DNA from: Rhodobacterales bacterium
GTDB lineage: Bacteria > Pseudomonadota > Alphaproteobacteria > Rhodobacterales > Rhodobacteraceae
Assembly (NCBI GenBank): GCA_003249215.1
Contig: QKJR01000097.1
Span: 62,001 to 126,000 of the forward strand
Reading direction: 5' to 3'
DNA: 64,000 nucleotides
The notes below the pieces were generated by a model. That model made no database searches. It saw nothing but the letters and a program-made list of their open reading frames with translations, and was not told where the DNA came from. The position numbers and the translations under genes were made by a program. Below, piece by piece: positions 7,979 through 17,246 of the stretch (position 1 is its first letter; every line of letters starts with the position of its first letter).

Positions 7979-9505
7979 TCAGTCGATGTCGAAGGTCACG
8001 CCCTGCGCCAGCGGCAACGCGCGCGAGAAGTTGATCGTGTTGGTTGCCCGCCGCATGTAGCTTTTCCACGCATCCGAGCCGCTCTCGCGCCCGCCGCCGG
8101 TCTCCTTCTCGCCGCCGAAGGCCCCGCCGATCTCGGCCCCCGAGGTGCCGATATTGACGTTGGCGATCCCGCAATCCGACCCTGCGGCCGAGAGAAACTG
8201 CTCCATCTCGCGCATGTCGAGGGTGAAGATCGACGAGCTGAGCCCCGCGCCCACCGCATTGTGGCTCTCGATCACCGCGTCGAAATCTTTGTAGCGCATG
8301 ACATAGAGGATGGGCGCGAAGGTTTCCTCGAGCACCGGGCCGCATTGCGCGGGCATCTCGACCAGCGCCGGGCGCACGTAATAGGCCGCGTTCGAGGCAA
8401 CCGCCTCGCGCGCGCCGCCATGCACGGTGCCACCCGCCTCGCGCGCCGCGCCCAGCGCCGCCTGCATCGCCTCGAAAGCCGCGGCGTCGATCAGCGGCCC
8501 GACGAGTGCCTGCGTTTCCAACGGGTTGCCGACCGAAACCTTGGCGTAGGCCGCGATCAGCCGCGGCACCAGCGCGTCATAAACGCTGTCATGCACGAAG
8601 AGCCGCCGCATCGTGGTGCAGCGCTGCCCGGCGGTGCCCATCGCCCCGAAGGCGACCGCGCGCAGCGTCATTTCAAGGTCCGCCGAGGGGCAGACGATGC
8701 CCGCATTGTTGCCACCGAGCTCGAGGATCGAGCGCCCGAACCGCGCCGCCACCTTGGGCCCGACGATCCGCCCCATCCGCGTCGAGCCGGTGGCCGAGAT
8801 CAGCGCGACTTCGGGGCTCTCGACCAGTGCGGCACCGATCTCCGGCCCGCCGATCAGCAGTTGCGCCAGATCCGCGGGCGCCTCCCCGAACCGCGCCAGC
8901 GCCCGCGCGAGCGTCGCCTGCGCGCCAAGCGCCGTCAGCGGCGTCTTCTCCGAGGGTTTCCAGAGCACCGGATTGCCGCAGACGAGCGCGAGCGCGGTGT
9001 TCCAGGCCCAGACCGCCACCGGGAAGTTGAAGGCCGAGATCACGCCGACCGGCCCGAGCGGGTGCCAGGTCTCCATCATCCGGTGGCCGGGTCGCTCGGT
9101 CGCGATGGTAAGCCCGTAAAGCTGCCGCGAGAGGCCGACCGCGAAATCGCAGATATCGATCATTTCCTGCACCTCGCCCGCGCCCTCGGACGGGCTCTTG
9201 CCGGCCTCGATCGACACCAGCCGCCCGAGCGCGGGCTTGGCCGCGCGCAATTCCTCGGCCCAGAGCCGGACGAGCTCGCCGCGCCGCGGGGCGGGCATGG
9301 TGCGCCAGATCTTGAAGGCGGTCTTGGCCCGGGCAATCGCCGCCGTCGCCCCCTCGACCGTGTCGGGCGTGAGCGCGCCGATCTGCTCGCCCGTCACCGG
9401 TGAGAAGCTCGCTATCGGCCCGCCCTCGAACCGCGCCGGGGCGACGCCGAGTGCGCTCAGCAATTTGCGGGTTTCGGGGATCAGCGAGAGGGGGGATTGC
9501 GTCAT
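7979..9505 (-). CDS. Aldehyde dehydrogenase, ALDH7 / piperideine-6-carboxylate dehydrogenase-like
   Basis: A 508-residue NAD-dependent aldehyde dehydrogenase. The ELGGNNAG motif and catalytic C296 in GQRCTT are visible, and the GGEKETGGGRESGSDAWK region near the end is typical of the ALDH7 (antiquitin/AmaB) branch. Members oxidise alpha-aminoadipate semialdehyde in lysine catabolism. I start at the ATG at 9505 because the ORF upstream of it is low-complexity read-through. It is convergent with the PhnM-like gene (15 bases between stops) and has no obvious operon partner, so the lysine role rests on family only. Confidence 0.88.
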   Translation of the reverse strand: MTQSPLSLIPETRKLLSALGVAPARFEGGPIASFSPVTGEQIGALTPDTVEGATAAIARAKTAFKIWRTMPAPRRGELVRLWAEELRAAKPALGRLVSIEAGKSPSEGAGEVQEMIDICDFAVGLSRQLYGLTIATERPGHRMMETWHPLGPVGVISAFNFPVAVWAWNTALALVCGNPVLWKPSEKTPLTALGAQATLARALARFGEAPADLAQLLIGGPEIGAALVESPEVALISATGSTRMGRIVGPKVAARFGRSILELGGNNAGIVCPSADLEMTLRAVAFGAMGTAGQRCTTMRRLFVHDSVYDALVPRLIAAYAKVSVGNPLETQALVGPLIDAAAFEAMQAALGAAREAGGTVHGGAREAVASNAAYYVRPALVEMPAQCGPVLEETFAPILYVMRYKDFDAVIESHNAVGAGLSSSIFTLDMREMEQFLSAAGSDCGIANVNIGTSGAEIGGAFGGEKETGGGRESGSDAWKSYMRRATNTINFSRALPLAQGVTFDID

Positions 9506-9620
9506 CGGGGGCTCCTGAAGTTTGCCAGACCCTAGCGCAGCGCTGCCGCGGGCGCAGCCGCGAAATCCGCCCCGGGGGCGGTGTCCTCGCGTCGGGCCCA
9601 GCTCCGGACCCGGCCGCGCA

Positions 9621-9800
9621 TCAAAAGTCGATGGCGATGCCCTTCTTCTCCCAATCGCCGAAGCGCACCGGTTCGGGGCCATCGCGCCCGCCGAGCTCGG
9701 TCGGCAGATCGGCGGCCTTGGCGGCGCGGCGGCGCGCCTCGGCCTCGGCCAGCGCGCGTTGTGCCGCAGGCGGCAGGTCCTTGGCGCTCTCTTCACTCAT
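9621..9800 (-). CDS. DUF1674 protein, SDHAF4-like succinate dehydrogenase assembly factor
   Basis: A small protein of 59 residues, easily missed by length cut-offs. After a basic, Ala-rich helix it ends with PEPVRFGDWEKKGIAIDF, the conserved C-terminus of DUF1674. The mitochondrial member SDHAF4 chaperones flavinylated succinate dehydrogenase subunit A, so a similar role is likely. It is divergent from the rsmB-like gene. A good minus-strand promoter lies at 9836-9864. The stop is the TGA read at 9623-9621. Confidence 0.87.
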   Translation of the reverse strand: MSEESAKDLPPAAQRALAEAEARRRAAKAADLPTELGGRDGPEPVRFGDWEKKGIAIDF

Positions 9801-9835
9801 CGCGAGCCTCCGATCCTTGTCTTGGAACTCCCCCT

Positions 9836-9864
9836 GTTATAGGCCCCGAGGCAACAGACAACAA
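9836..9864 (-). promoter_or_regulatory. Sigma-70-like promoter for the DUF1674 gene
   Basis: On the minus strand TTGTTG (9864-9859), a 17-base spacer and TATAAC (9841-9836) lie upstream of the ATG at 9800. The match to consensus is good, and the leader would be about 30 bases. Picked by eye. Confidence 0.5.
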
Positions 9865-9878
9865 GGTGAGGGCAGGCC

Positions 9879-11147
9879 ATGGCCAAGGCCGATCCGGCCC
9901 GGCGCGCGGCGCTCGGGCTGATTGCGGGGGTGATGGAGGATCGTCTCACCCTTGCCGAAGCAATTTCAGCCGGCGTGCTCGAGGGGCTCTCGCCCGGCGA
10001 TCGCGCCCGCGCCCAGCGCCTCGCGCTCTCGACGCTGCGCCACATGGCGCAGGCCGATGCGATGCTCAAACCCCATCTGCGCAAGCGCCCGCCGCCCGAT
10101 GTGCAGGCGCTGCTGCGCCTTGCGGTGACCGAGCTTTGCGCCGAAGCGGGCGCGGCGCATGGCGTGGTCGATGCGGCGGTGACGCTGGTGCGCAGCGCCG
10201 GGCCGCGGGTCGAGAGTTTCGCGGGCCTCGTGAACGCCGTGCTGCGCAAGGTCGCGGCCGAGACCGACCGTTGGGCCAGCCTGCCTGCGCCCGAACTACC
10301 CGGCTGGCTGCGCGGGCGGCTGATGTCGGCCTGGGGCAAGGCCGCGACTCAGGCGATGGAGCGCGCGCATCTGGCCGGCGCGCCCCTCGATCTGAGCGTG
10401 AAGGCCGACCCCGAGATCTGGGCCGAGCGGCTCGGCGCCGAATTGCTGCCGACTGGCTCGCTCAGGCTGGCGGCGCGGGGGCAGGTCTCGGATCTGCCCG
10501 GTTTCACAGATGGCGCCTGGTGGGTGCAGGATGCCGCCGCCGCCTTGGCCGCGAAGGTGCTTGGCGCGCAACCGGGCGCGCGGGTGCTCGATCTCTGTGC
10601 CGCGCCCGGGGGCAAGACCCTGCAGCTTGCCGCGGCGGGTGCGCAGGTGACCGCGCTCGACATTTCCGAAGGCCGGATGGCGCGGGTGGCGGAAAACCTC
10701 GCGCGTTGCGGCCTCAAGGCCGAGACTGTCACCGCCGATGCCCTCGACTGGGAGCCGACCGAACCCTTCGACGCGATCTTGCTCGATGCGCCCTGTTCGG
10801 CGACCGGCACGATCCGACGTCACCCCGATCTGCCCTTTGTCAAGGATGGCCCCGGGATCAAGCCGCTCTTCGCGCTGCAGGCGGCGCTCATCGACCGGGC
10901 GCTCGGCTGGCTCAAGCCCGGCGGGCGGCTCGTCTATTGCACCTGTTCACTCCTGCCCGACGAGGGTGAGGCGCAGATCGAGGCCGCCCTCACGCGGCAC
11001 GCGGGGCTGCGCGTGGTCGCGCCCGATCTGCCGGGGATCGAAGCGGGCTGGATCACGCCCGCCGGCGCGCTGCGCCTGCGGCCTGATTTCTGGCCGGACC
11101 GCGGCGGAATGGACGGGTTTTTCATCGCGGCACTGACGCGCGAGTGA
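9879..11147 (+). CDS. rsmB: RsmB/NOP-family 16S rRNA m5C methyltransferase
   Basis: A 422-residue protein with an N-terminal NusB-like helical domain and a C-terminal SAM-dependent methyltransferase. The SAM motif DLCAAPGGKT, the motif IV cysteine in LLDAPCSATG and the motif VI catalytic cysteine in YCTCSL are all present. The family methylates a cytosine at C5 in 16S rRNA (position 967 for E. coli RsmB/Fmu). An AAGGTGAGGG site precedes the ATG. It is divergent from the DUF1674 gene and leads into the heparinase-like gene and purH, an arrangement common in Rhodobacterales. Confidence 0.92.
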   Translation: MAKADPARRAALGLIAGVMEDRLTLAEAISAGVLEGLSPGDRARAQRLALSTLRHMAQADAMLKPHLRKRPPPDVQALLRLAVTELCAEAGAAHGVVDAAVTLVRSAGPRVESFAGLVNAVLRKVAAETDRWASLPAPELPGWLRGRLMSAWGKAATQAMERAHLAGAPLDLSVKADPEIWAERLGAELLPTGSLRLAARGQVSDLPGFTDGAWWVQDAAAALAAKVLGAQPGARVLDLCAAPGGKTLQLAAAGAQVTALDISEGRMARVAENLARCGLKAETVTADALDWEPTEPFDAILLDAPCSATGTIRRHPDLPFVKDGPGIKPLFALQAALIDRALGWLKPGGRLVYCTCSLLPDEGEAQIEAALTRHAGLRVVAPDLPGIEAGWITPAGALRLRPDFWPDRGGMDGFFIAALTRE

Positions 11148-11239
11148 ACCAGGCGCCCAGACGCGATTGAGCGGTGACAGGGCCGGGGGCGCAGATTATT
11201 GTGCCCCCAAGCGGCCGGGCAGACAGGCAAGCGACGGAT

Positions 11240-13003
11240 ATGGCAGGCGGAACGAAAACGGGCAGAGAGGATCGGGCACGCGGCCGCGTGGCGCTTGCGC
11301 GCGACCGGATGGCCGCGGTCCTCGCGGCCCGTTCGCGCCCCGCCACCGGTTTCGTGAGCCAGCCCGAACCCCGCACCATCGGCAGCCACGCCCGTGGCAA
11401 GCAATTGATCGCCGGGAATTTTCTCTTTGCAGGCTATCTGATCGAGGGGCGGGGCCTGTCGATCTGGGATCTGGCCACGCCCGACCCGAGCTTCGAGGAG
11501 GCGCTGCACGGCTGTGCCTGGCTCGACGATCTGGCCGCGGTCGGCGACCGTGCCGCACGCGAGCGGGCGCAGAAATGGATCTTCGACTGGATCACCCGGT
11601 TTGGGCGCGGCAAGGGCCCGGGCTGGACCCCGGATCTGACCGGACGGCGGCTGATCCGGCTGATCAACCATGCGCTCTTGCTGCTCAACGGGCAGGAGCG
11701 CGCCGCGGCGGATGCCTTCTTCCGCTCGCTCGGGCAACAGACGATCTTCCTCGCCAAACGCTGGCGCTCGGCCTCGCCGGGCCTGCCGCGGTTCGAGGCG
11801 CTGACCGGGCTGATCTATGCGGGGCTCGCCCTGACCGGGATGGAGCGGTACGCGGGCCCCGCGGCCACCGCGCTTGCCGCCGAATGCGCCGATCAGATCG
11901 ACGCCGAGGGCGGCATCCCGACCCGCAACCCCGAGGATCTGCTCGAGGTCTTCACGCTGCTGACCTGGGCCGCGGCCGCGCTGCGCAGCGCGGGGCGCAC
12001 GCCCGCGCCGGCGCATCTCGAGGCGATCGCGCGTATCGCGCCGACGCTGCGCGCGCTGCGCCATGCCGATGGCGGCCTTGCGCGCTTTCACGGCGGCGGG
12101 CGGGGGCTCGAGGGGCGGCTCGATCAGGCGCTCGCGGCCTCCGAGGTGCGCGGGCCGCTGCCCGAGGGCCTCGCCATGGGGTTCGCGCGGCTCCACGCCG
12201 GGCGCGCGACGCTGATTGTGGACGCCGCCGCCCCGCCGCAGGGCGCGGCCTCGGCCAATGCCCATGCCTCGACGCTCGCGTTCGAGCTCACCTCGGGGCG
12301 GCGCCCGCTCATCGTCAACTGCGGCTCCGGCGCGATCTTCGGGCGTGACTGGCACCGGGCGGGGCGCGCCACGGCCAGCCATTCGACGCTCGCCATCGAC
12401 GGCTTCTCCAGCTCGCGCCTCGGCCCCGAGCGGATGCTCGGCCGCGGCCCCCGCGCCTATTTCGAGACGACGCCGACCGAGGTCTGGGCCCGCCCCGAAG
12501 GCGACCCGGCGCGGCACCGCCTCTTTGGCCACAACGGCTATGTCACCACTCACGGCATGACCCATGTCCGCGAACTCGAACTGAGCCCCGACGGGCGCGT
12601 GCTGCGCGGCGAGGATACGCTCGGCGCGATGACCGGCGCGGACCGGCGCAGCTTCGAGCAGATCTTCGAGCGCGAGGGGCTGCGCGGCATTCCGTTCAAG
12701 ATCCGCTTCCACCTGCACCCCGAGGCCGATGCCCGCCTCGACATGGGCGGCGCCGCGGTCTCGATCGCGCTCAAATCGGGCGAGATCTGGGTCTTCCGCC
12801 ATGACGGCACGGCCGATCTGACGCTCGAACCCTCGGTCTATCTCGATGCCGGGCGTCTGCGCCCTCGCGCGAGCCTGCAAATCGTGCTTTCAGCGCGGGT
12901 TCTCGACTATGCCTGCCAGATAGGGTGGACCTTTGCCAAAGCACAGGATACCCCCGCTGCCATCCGCGATACCCGCATCGACGGACCCGATTCCGATCTC
13001 TGA
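11240..13003 (+). CDS. Heparinase II/III-family protein
   Basis: About 587 residues. The N-terminal half is helical and repetitive, as in the alpha/alpha toroid of polysaccharide lyases. The C-terminal half is the beta-sandwich Hepar_II_III domain, with ANAHASTLAFEL, the GRDWHRAGRATASHSTLAIDG block and a late HLHPEADARLDMGG. Such enzymes cleave uronic-acid polysaccharides, but no signal peptide or hydrophobic start is seen, so export is not evident. The start is uncertain: ATG at 11240, or GTG at 11174 giving 609 residues. It lies between rsmB and purH without polysaccharide genes nearby. Confidence 0.82.
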   Translation: MAGGTKTGREDRARGRVALARDRMAAVLAARSRPATGFVSQPEPRTIGSHARGKQLIAGNFLFAGYLIEGRGLSIWDLATPDPSFEEALHGCAWLDDLAAVGDRAARERAQKWIFDWITRFGRGKGPGWTPDLTGRRLIRLINHALLLLNGQERAAADAFFRSLGQQTIFLAKRWRSASPGLPRFEALTGLIYAGLALTGMERYAGPAATALAAECADQIDAEGGIPTRNPEDLLEVFTLLTWAAAALRSAGRTPAPAHLEAIARIAPTLRALRHADGGLARFHGGGRGLEGRLDQALAASEVRGPLPEGLAMGFARLHAGRATLIVDAAAPPQGAASANAHASTLAFELTSGRRPLIVNCGSGAIFGRDWHRAGRATASHSTLAIDGFSSSRLGPERMLGRGPRAYFETTPTEVWARPEGDPARHRLFGHNGYVTTHGMTHVRELELSPDGRVLRGEDTLGAMTGADRRSFEQIFEREGLRGIPFKIRFHLHPEADARLDMGGAAVSIALKSGEIWVFRHDGTADLTLEPSVYLDAGRLRPRASLQIVLSARVLDYACQIGWTFAKAQDTPAAIRDTRIDGPDSDL

Positions 13004-13021
13004 ACACAAGGACCGCTGCCC

Positions 13022-14608
13022 GTGACCCGTCCCGTTCCGCTGACCCGCGCGCTGATTTCCGTTTCCGACAAGACCGGCCTGATCGACTTCGCCCGCGCGC
13101 TCGCCGCCCGCGGCGTCGAGCTGCTCTCGACTGGCGGCACCGCCAAGGCTCTGCGCGAGGCGGGCTTGAGCGTGCGTGACGTGGCCGAGGTGACCGGCTT
13201 CCCCGAGATGATGGACGGCCGCGTCAAGACGCTGCACCCGGCGGTGCATGGCGGCCTTCTGGCGCTGCGCGACAATGACGAGCATCTGGTGGCGATGGCC
13301 GCGCATGGGATCGAGCCGATCGACCTTCTGGTGGTGAACCTCTACCCGTTCGAGGAAACCGTGGCCAAGGGCGGCGATTACGCCGATTGCATCGAGAATA
13401 TCGACATCGGCGGTCCCGCGATGATCCGTGCCGCCTCGAAGAACCATGCCTTCGTCGCGACCGTGGTCGATGTGCAGGATTACCCGGCGGTTCTGGCCGA
13501 GCTCGACGAAAACGACGGCGCGACCACCTATCCCTTCCGCCAGCGTATGGCGCAGATCGCCTATGCCCGCACCGCGGCCTATGACGCCGCGGTCTCGACC
13601 TGGATGGCGGGTGCCATCGGCGAGGAAACCCCGCGCCGCCGCGCCTTCGCCGGCGAGCTCGCGCAGACCCTGCGTTACGGCGAGAACCCGCATCAATCGG
13701 CGGCCTTCTACCGCGATGGCTCGAACCGTCCGGGCGTCGCCACCGCCGCGCAGCATCAGGGCAAGGAACTGTCCTACAACAACATCAACGACACCGACGC
13801 GGCCTTCGAACTCGTGGCCGAATTCGGCAGCGACAAACCCGCCTGCGCGATCATCAAACACGCCAACCCCTGCGGCGTGGCCACCGGCGCGACCATGGCC
13901 GAGGCCTATTCCCGCGCCTTCGATTGCGACCGCACCTCGGCCTTTGGCGGCATCATCGCGCTGAACCAGACCCTCGACGGCCCGACCGCGGAAGAGATCG
14001 TGAAGATCTTCACCGAGGTCGTGATCGCCCCCGAGGCCACCGACGAAGCCAAGGCGATCTTCGCCGCCAAGAAGAACCTGCGCCTGTTGACGACCGGCGC
14101 CCTGCCCGATCCGCGCGCGGCGATCACCAGCTTCCGTCAGGTCGCCGGCGGCTTCCTCGTGCAGGGCAAGGACAATGGCGCGATTTCGATGGCGGACCTC
14201 AAGGTCGTCACCGAACGCCAGCCGACCGAGGCCGAGCTCAAGGATCTGCTCTTTGCCTGGAAGGTTGCCAAGCACGTCAAGTCGAACGCGATCATCTATG
14301 TCAAGGACGGCGCCACCGTGGGCGTGGGTGCGGGCCAGATGAGCCGCGTCGACAGCACCCGGATCGCCGCGCGCAAATCGCAGGACATGGCCGAGGTGAT
14401 GGGTCTCTCCGAGCCGCTGACCAAGGGCTCGGTCGTGGCCTCGGATGCCTTCTTCCCCTTCGCCGACGGGCTGATCACCGCGGCCGAGGCAGGCGCCACC
14501 GCGATCATCCAGCCCGGCGGCTCGATGCGCGATCAGGAGGTGATCGACGCGGCCAATGAGCGCGGCCTTGCCATGGTCTTCACCGGAATGCGCCACTTCC
14601 GCCACTGA
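13022..14608 (+). CDS. purH: Bifunctional AICAR formyltransferase / IMP cyclohydrolase
   Basis: A 528-residue enzyme for the last two steps of de novo IMP synthesis. Residues 1 to about 190 are the MGS-like cyclohydrolase domain ([29 protein letters not shown]). The rest is the formyltransferase, with K279-H280 in the KHANPCG motif. The start is GTG at 13022. The C-terminus GMRHFRH is normal for the family, and its last 22 bases are duplicated immediately downstream. Confidence 0.96.
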   Translation: MTRPVPLTRALISVSDKTGLIDFARALAARGVELLSTGGTAKALREAGLSVRDVAEVTGFPEMMDGRVKTLHPAVHGGLLALRDNDEHLVAMAAHGIEPIDLLVVNLYPFEETVAKGGDYADCIENIDIGGPAMIRAASKNHAFVATVVDVQDYPAVLAELDENDGATTYPFRQRMAQIAYARTAAYDAAVSTWMAGAIGEETPRRRAFAGELAQTLRYGENPHQSAAFYRDGSNRPGVATAAQHQGKELSYNNINDTDAAFELVAEFGSDKPACAIIKHANPCGVATGATMAEAYSRAFDCDRTSAFGGIIALNQTLDGPTAEEIVKIFTEVVIAPEATDEAKAIFAAKKNLRLLTTGALPDPRAAITSFRQVAGGFLVQGKDNGAISMADLKVVTERQPTEAELKDLLFAWKVAKHVKSNAIIYVKDGATVGVGAGQMSRVDSTRIAARKSQDMAEVMGLSEPLTKGSVVASDAFFPFADGLITAAEAGATAIIQPGGSMRDQEVIDAANERGLAMVFTGMRHFRH

Positions 14609-14630
14609 AATGCGCCACTTCCGCCACCGA
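14587..14630 (+). repeat. 22-bp tandem duplication across the purH stop
   Basis: The bases 14587-14608 (AATGCGCCACTTCCGCCACT then GA) encode the last residues and stop of purH. They are followed at 14609-14630 by a copy that differs at one position, T to C, turning the TGA into CGA. The copies abut exactly. Confidence 0.93.
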
Positions 14631-14712
14631 GAGCGGGCACGATAGCGGCCCCGGGGTGCAGGCGCAGTGCAGCGCAGGCGCCCCGGGTACGAATACGAAT
14701 CTGGGGGATGAC

Positions 14713-15192
14713 ATGCGGATGACGGCTCGGGTCGCGGCGGCGATCATGGTTTTCGATCAGATCACCAAATACGTCGTCGTGCACAGGCTCGACCTCTATC
14801 GCATCGGCGCGATCGACGTGCTGCCGCCCTGGATCAACTTCCGCATGGCATGGAATCAGGGCGTGAACTTCGGCCTGATGTCGGGCGAGTCGAACTGGAC
14901 CCGCTGGGCGCTGATCGTGCTCGCGACGGCGATCGCGGGCTGGGTCTGGGTCTGGGTCTCGCGCGAACCGCACAGCGCCCGGGTGCAGGTTTCCGCGGGC
15001 CTGCTGATCGGCGGGGCGCTCGGCAATATCATCGACCGGCTCGCCTATGGCGCGGTGGCGGATTTCCTCAACATGTCACTGCCGGGCTGGACCAACCCCT
15101 ATTCCTTCAACGTGGCCGATATCGCGATCTTTCTCGGCGCGGCGGGGCTTGCGCTCTTCACCGGAGCCGAGTCGCCCAAAGCCCGCCGCTGA
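14713..15192 (+). CDS. lspA: Lipoprotein signal peptidase (signal peptidase II)
   Basis: A 159-residue inner-membrane aspartic protease that cleaves prolipoprotein signal peptides after diacylglyceryl transfer. Four hydrophobic segments are visible. The active-site aspartates are in GNIIDRLAYGAVADFL and in FNVADIAIFLG; the family motifs FDQITK and WNQGVNFGL are also there. I start at the ATG at 14713, with GGGGGA just upstream, since the in-frame extension to 14656 is not hydrophobic. It stands just before a lipoprotein gene that carries a lipobox. Confidence 0.93.
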   Translation: MRMTARVAAAIMVFDQITKYVVVHRLDLYRIGAIDVLPPWINFRMAWNQGVNFGLMSGESNWTRWALIVLATAIAGWVWVWVSREPHSARVQVSAGLLIGGALGNIIDRLAYGAVADFLNMSLPGWTNPYSFNVADIAIFLGAAGLALFTGAESPKARR

Positions 15193-15261
15193 CCCCGTTT
15201 CGGGCGTGACGCGCGCGCGAAGGTAGGCTAAGACGGGTCGAAACAGTTCAGGGAGACCCCC

Positions 15262-15816
15262 ATGCAGGCGAAACTTGGCACGTTCGGGATCGCGGTTGCG
15301 GCCGTCCTCGTTCTGTCGGCCTGTGGCAAGGGCGATCAGGATCCGATCCTGATGAACCTGCGGTCCTCGTCCCAGGGCCCCGACGAATTCGCCATCGTGC
15401 CCGGCAAGCCGCTCGAGATGCCCAAGGATCTCGCCGCGCTGCCCGCGCCGACGCCGGGCGGTTCCAATATCGCCGATCCGACGCCCGAGGCCGATGCCGT
15501 CGCGGCGCTGGGTGGCAACCCCGAGCGGCTCAAGCGCAGCGGCACGCCCGCCGCGGATGGCGCGCTCATCGCCTCGGCGGGCCGCTTCGGCACCTCGGCT
15601 TCGATCCGCGGCGATCTCGCCGCAGAAGATCTCGAATGGCGGCGCGATCACAACGGGCGCCTGCTCGAGAAGCTGTTCAGCGTGAACGTCTATTACAAGG
15701 CCTATGCCGGGATGAGCCTCGATCAGGAGGCCGAGCTTGAACGCTGGCGCAAGCTTGGGCTGCGCACCCCCTCGGCCCCGCCGAGCGGCGAGGCCCAGGC
15801 CGCGACCGGCAACTGA
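15262..15816 (+). CDS. DUF3035 lipoprotein (BamF-like)
   Basis: A 184-residue predicted lipoprotein with a lipobox LSAC at about residues 18-21, so it should be processed by signal peptidase II, encoded next door. The mature part is Pro/Ala-rich and ends in a charged region without other known domains. The family (DUF3035) is found mainly in alphaproteobacteria, and I recall a link to the BamF subunit of the outer-membrane assembly machine; treat that as tentative. The AGGGAGA site precedes the ATG. The window has no other bam gene. Confidence 0.75.
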   Translation: MQAKLGTFGIAVAAVLVLSACGKGDQDPILMNLRSSSQGPDEFAIVPGKPLEMPKDLAALPAPTPGGSNIADPTPEADAVAALGGNPERLKRSGTPAADGALIASAGRFGTSASIRGDLAAEDLEWRRDHNGRLLEKLFSVNVYYKAYAGMSLDQEAELERWRKLGLRTPSAPPSGEAQAATGN

Positions 15817-15847
15817 TCAAAACCGCGTCAGGCACCGCAAGGACAGG

Positions 15848-15875
15848 TTGCAGCGCGCGGGATCGCGCGTAACTT
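15848..15875 (+). promoter_or_regulatory. Possible sigma-70-like promoter for the M16 peptidase pair
   Basis: TTGCAG (15848-15853), a 16-base spacer and TAACTT (15870-15875) stand upstream of the ATG at 15897. The distance allows a leader of about 15 bases holding GAGAGG. Picked by eye and weak. Confidence 0.3.
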
Positions 15876-15896
15876 GGCCCCGAAAGAGAGGTGCCC

Positions 15897-17246
15897 ATGC
15901 TCCAATCCCGCCTGAGAGCCAGTCTGATCCTGTCTGCGACGCTTTGTGCCGCCGCCCCGGCGCTGGCCGAGCCGGTCACCCATTTCACCCTCGACAATGG
16001 CCTCGAAGCGGTGGTGATCGAGGATCACCGCGCCCCGGTCGTGGTGCAGATGGTCTGGTACAAGGCGGGTTCGGCCGACGAGAAGCGCGGCAAGTCGGGG
16101 ATCGCGCATTACCTCGAGCATCTGATGTTCAAGGGCACCGACACGATGGCCTCGGGCGAGCTGTCGAAGACGGTGGCGGCGAATGGCGGCTCGGACAATG
16201 CCTTCACGAGCTATGACTACACCGCCTATTACCAGCGCATCGCCGCCGACCGCCTGCCTCTGGTGATGAAGATGGAAGCCGACCGGATGCGGCATCTCAA
16301 GATCTCGCCCGACGACTGGAAGACCGAGCGCGACGTGATCCTCGAGGAACGCGCCCAGCGCACCGACAGCGACCCGGGCGCCCTCTTCGGCGAGCAGCGC
16401 AATGCCGCGCAATATCTCAACCATCCCTATGGCACGCCGGTGATCGGCTGGCGCCAGGAGATGGAGGCGCTGACCCGCGACGATGCGATCGACTGGTATC
16501 GCACCTATTACGCGCCCAATAACGCGGTGCTCGTGGTGGCGGGCGATGTGACCCCCGATCAGGTGAAGGCGCTGGCGCAGGAATATTACGGCCCGCTGGA
16601 GCCGACCCCCGGCATCGCGCCCCGCGCCCGCCCGCAGGAGCCGCCGCAGCTCGCCGAGCGGCGCGTGACCTTCCCCGATCCGCGCGTGGCCCAGCCCTAT
16701 GTCACCCGCAGCTATCTCGCCCCGGAACGTGACCCCGGTGATCAGAAACAGGCCGCGGCGCTGACGCTGCTGGCGGAACTGCTGGGCGGCAATGCCCAGA
16801 CCTCGGTGCTCGCGCGCAAGCTGATCTTCGGCTCGGGCACGGCGATCTTCGCCTCGGCCTTCTATGACGGCATGGCGATCGACGACACGACCTTCGGCCT
16901 CGCGGTGATGCCGGCGGGCGACGTGACCCTGCCCGAGGCCGAGGCCGCGCTCGACAAGGCCATCGCGGAATTCCTGAAAGAGGGCGTCGACGCGACGCAA
17001 TTCGAGCGGATCCGCACCCAGATCCGCGCCTCGGAAATCTATTCCAAGGACAACACCGAAGGCCTCGCCCGCCGCTACGGCGAGGCGCTCGCCTCTGGCT
17101 TCTCGGTCGAGGACGTTCAGGACTGGCCCGATGTCCTGATGTCGGTGACCGAGGAGGACGTGATGGCCGCCGCCCGCACGGTCTTCGACAAGCGCCATTC
17201 GGTGACCGGTTATCTGACCCGCCCCGAGGAGGAGGCCACGCAATGA
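15897..17246 (+). CDS. M16-family zinc peptidase, catalytic partner
   Basis: A 449-residue pitrilysin/processing-peptidase relative with an N-terminal signal peptide ending near ALA-EPV. The inverted zinc motif HYLEH is at residues 71-75 (H71, E74, H75), followed by MFKGT typical of the family. It is thus a periplasmic metalloprotease. The ATG at 15897 fits the GAGAGG site better than the GTG at 15891. It overlaps by four bases the second M16 gene, which lacks the motif. The two probably form a heterodimer like the mitochondrial beta and alpha processing peptidase subunits. Confidence 0.92.
   Translation: MLQSRLRASLILSATLCAAAPALAEPVTHFTLDNGLEAVVIEDHRAPVVVQMVWYKAGSADEKRGKSGIAHYLEHLMFKGTDTMASGELSKTVAANGGSDNAFTSYDYTAYYQRIAADRLPLVMKMEADRMRHLKISPDDWKTERDVILEERAQRTDSDPGALFGEQRNAAQYLNHPYGTPVIGWRQEMEALTRDDAIDWYRTYYAPNNAVLVVAGDVTPDQVKALAQEYYGPLEPTPGIAPRARPQEPPQLAERRVTFPDPRVAQPYVTRSYLAPERDPGDQKQAAALTLLAELLGGNAQTSVLARKLIFGSGTAIFASAFYDGMAIDDTTFGLAVMPAGDVTLPEAEAALDKAIAEFLKEGVDATQFERIRTQIRASEIYSKDNTEGLARRYGEALASGFSVEDVQDWPDVLMSVTEEDVMAAARTVFDKRHSVTGYLTRPEEEATQ

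Noticed and set aside
14938-14961. TGGGTC triplet-pair repeats in lspA
   Set aside because: They encode WVWVW within a membrane helix and are explained by codon choice.
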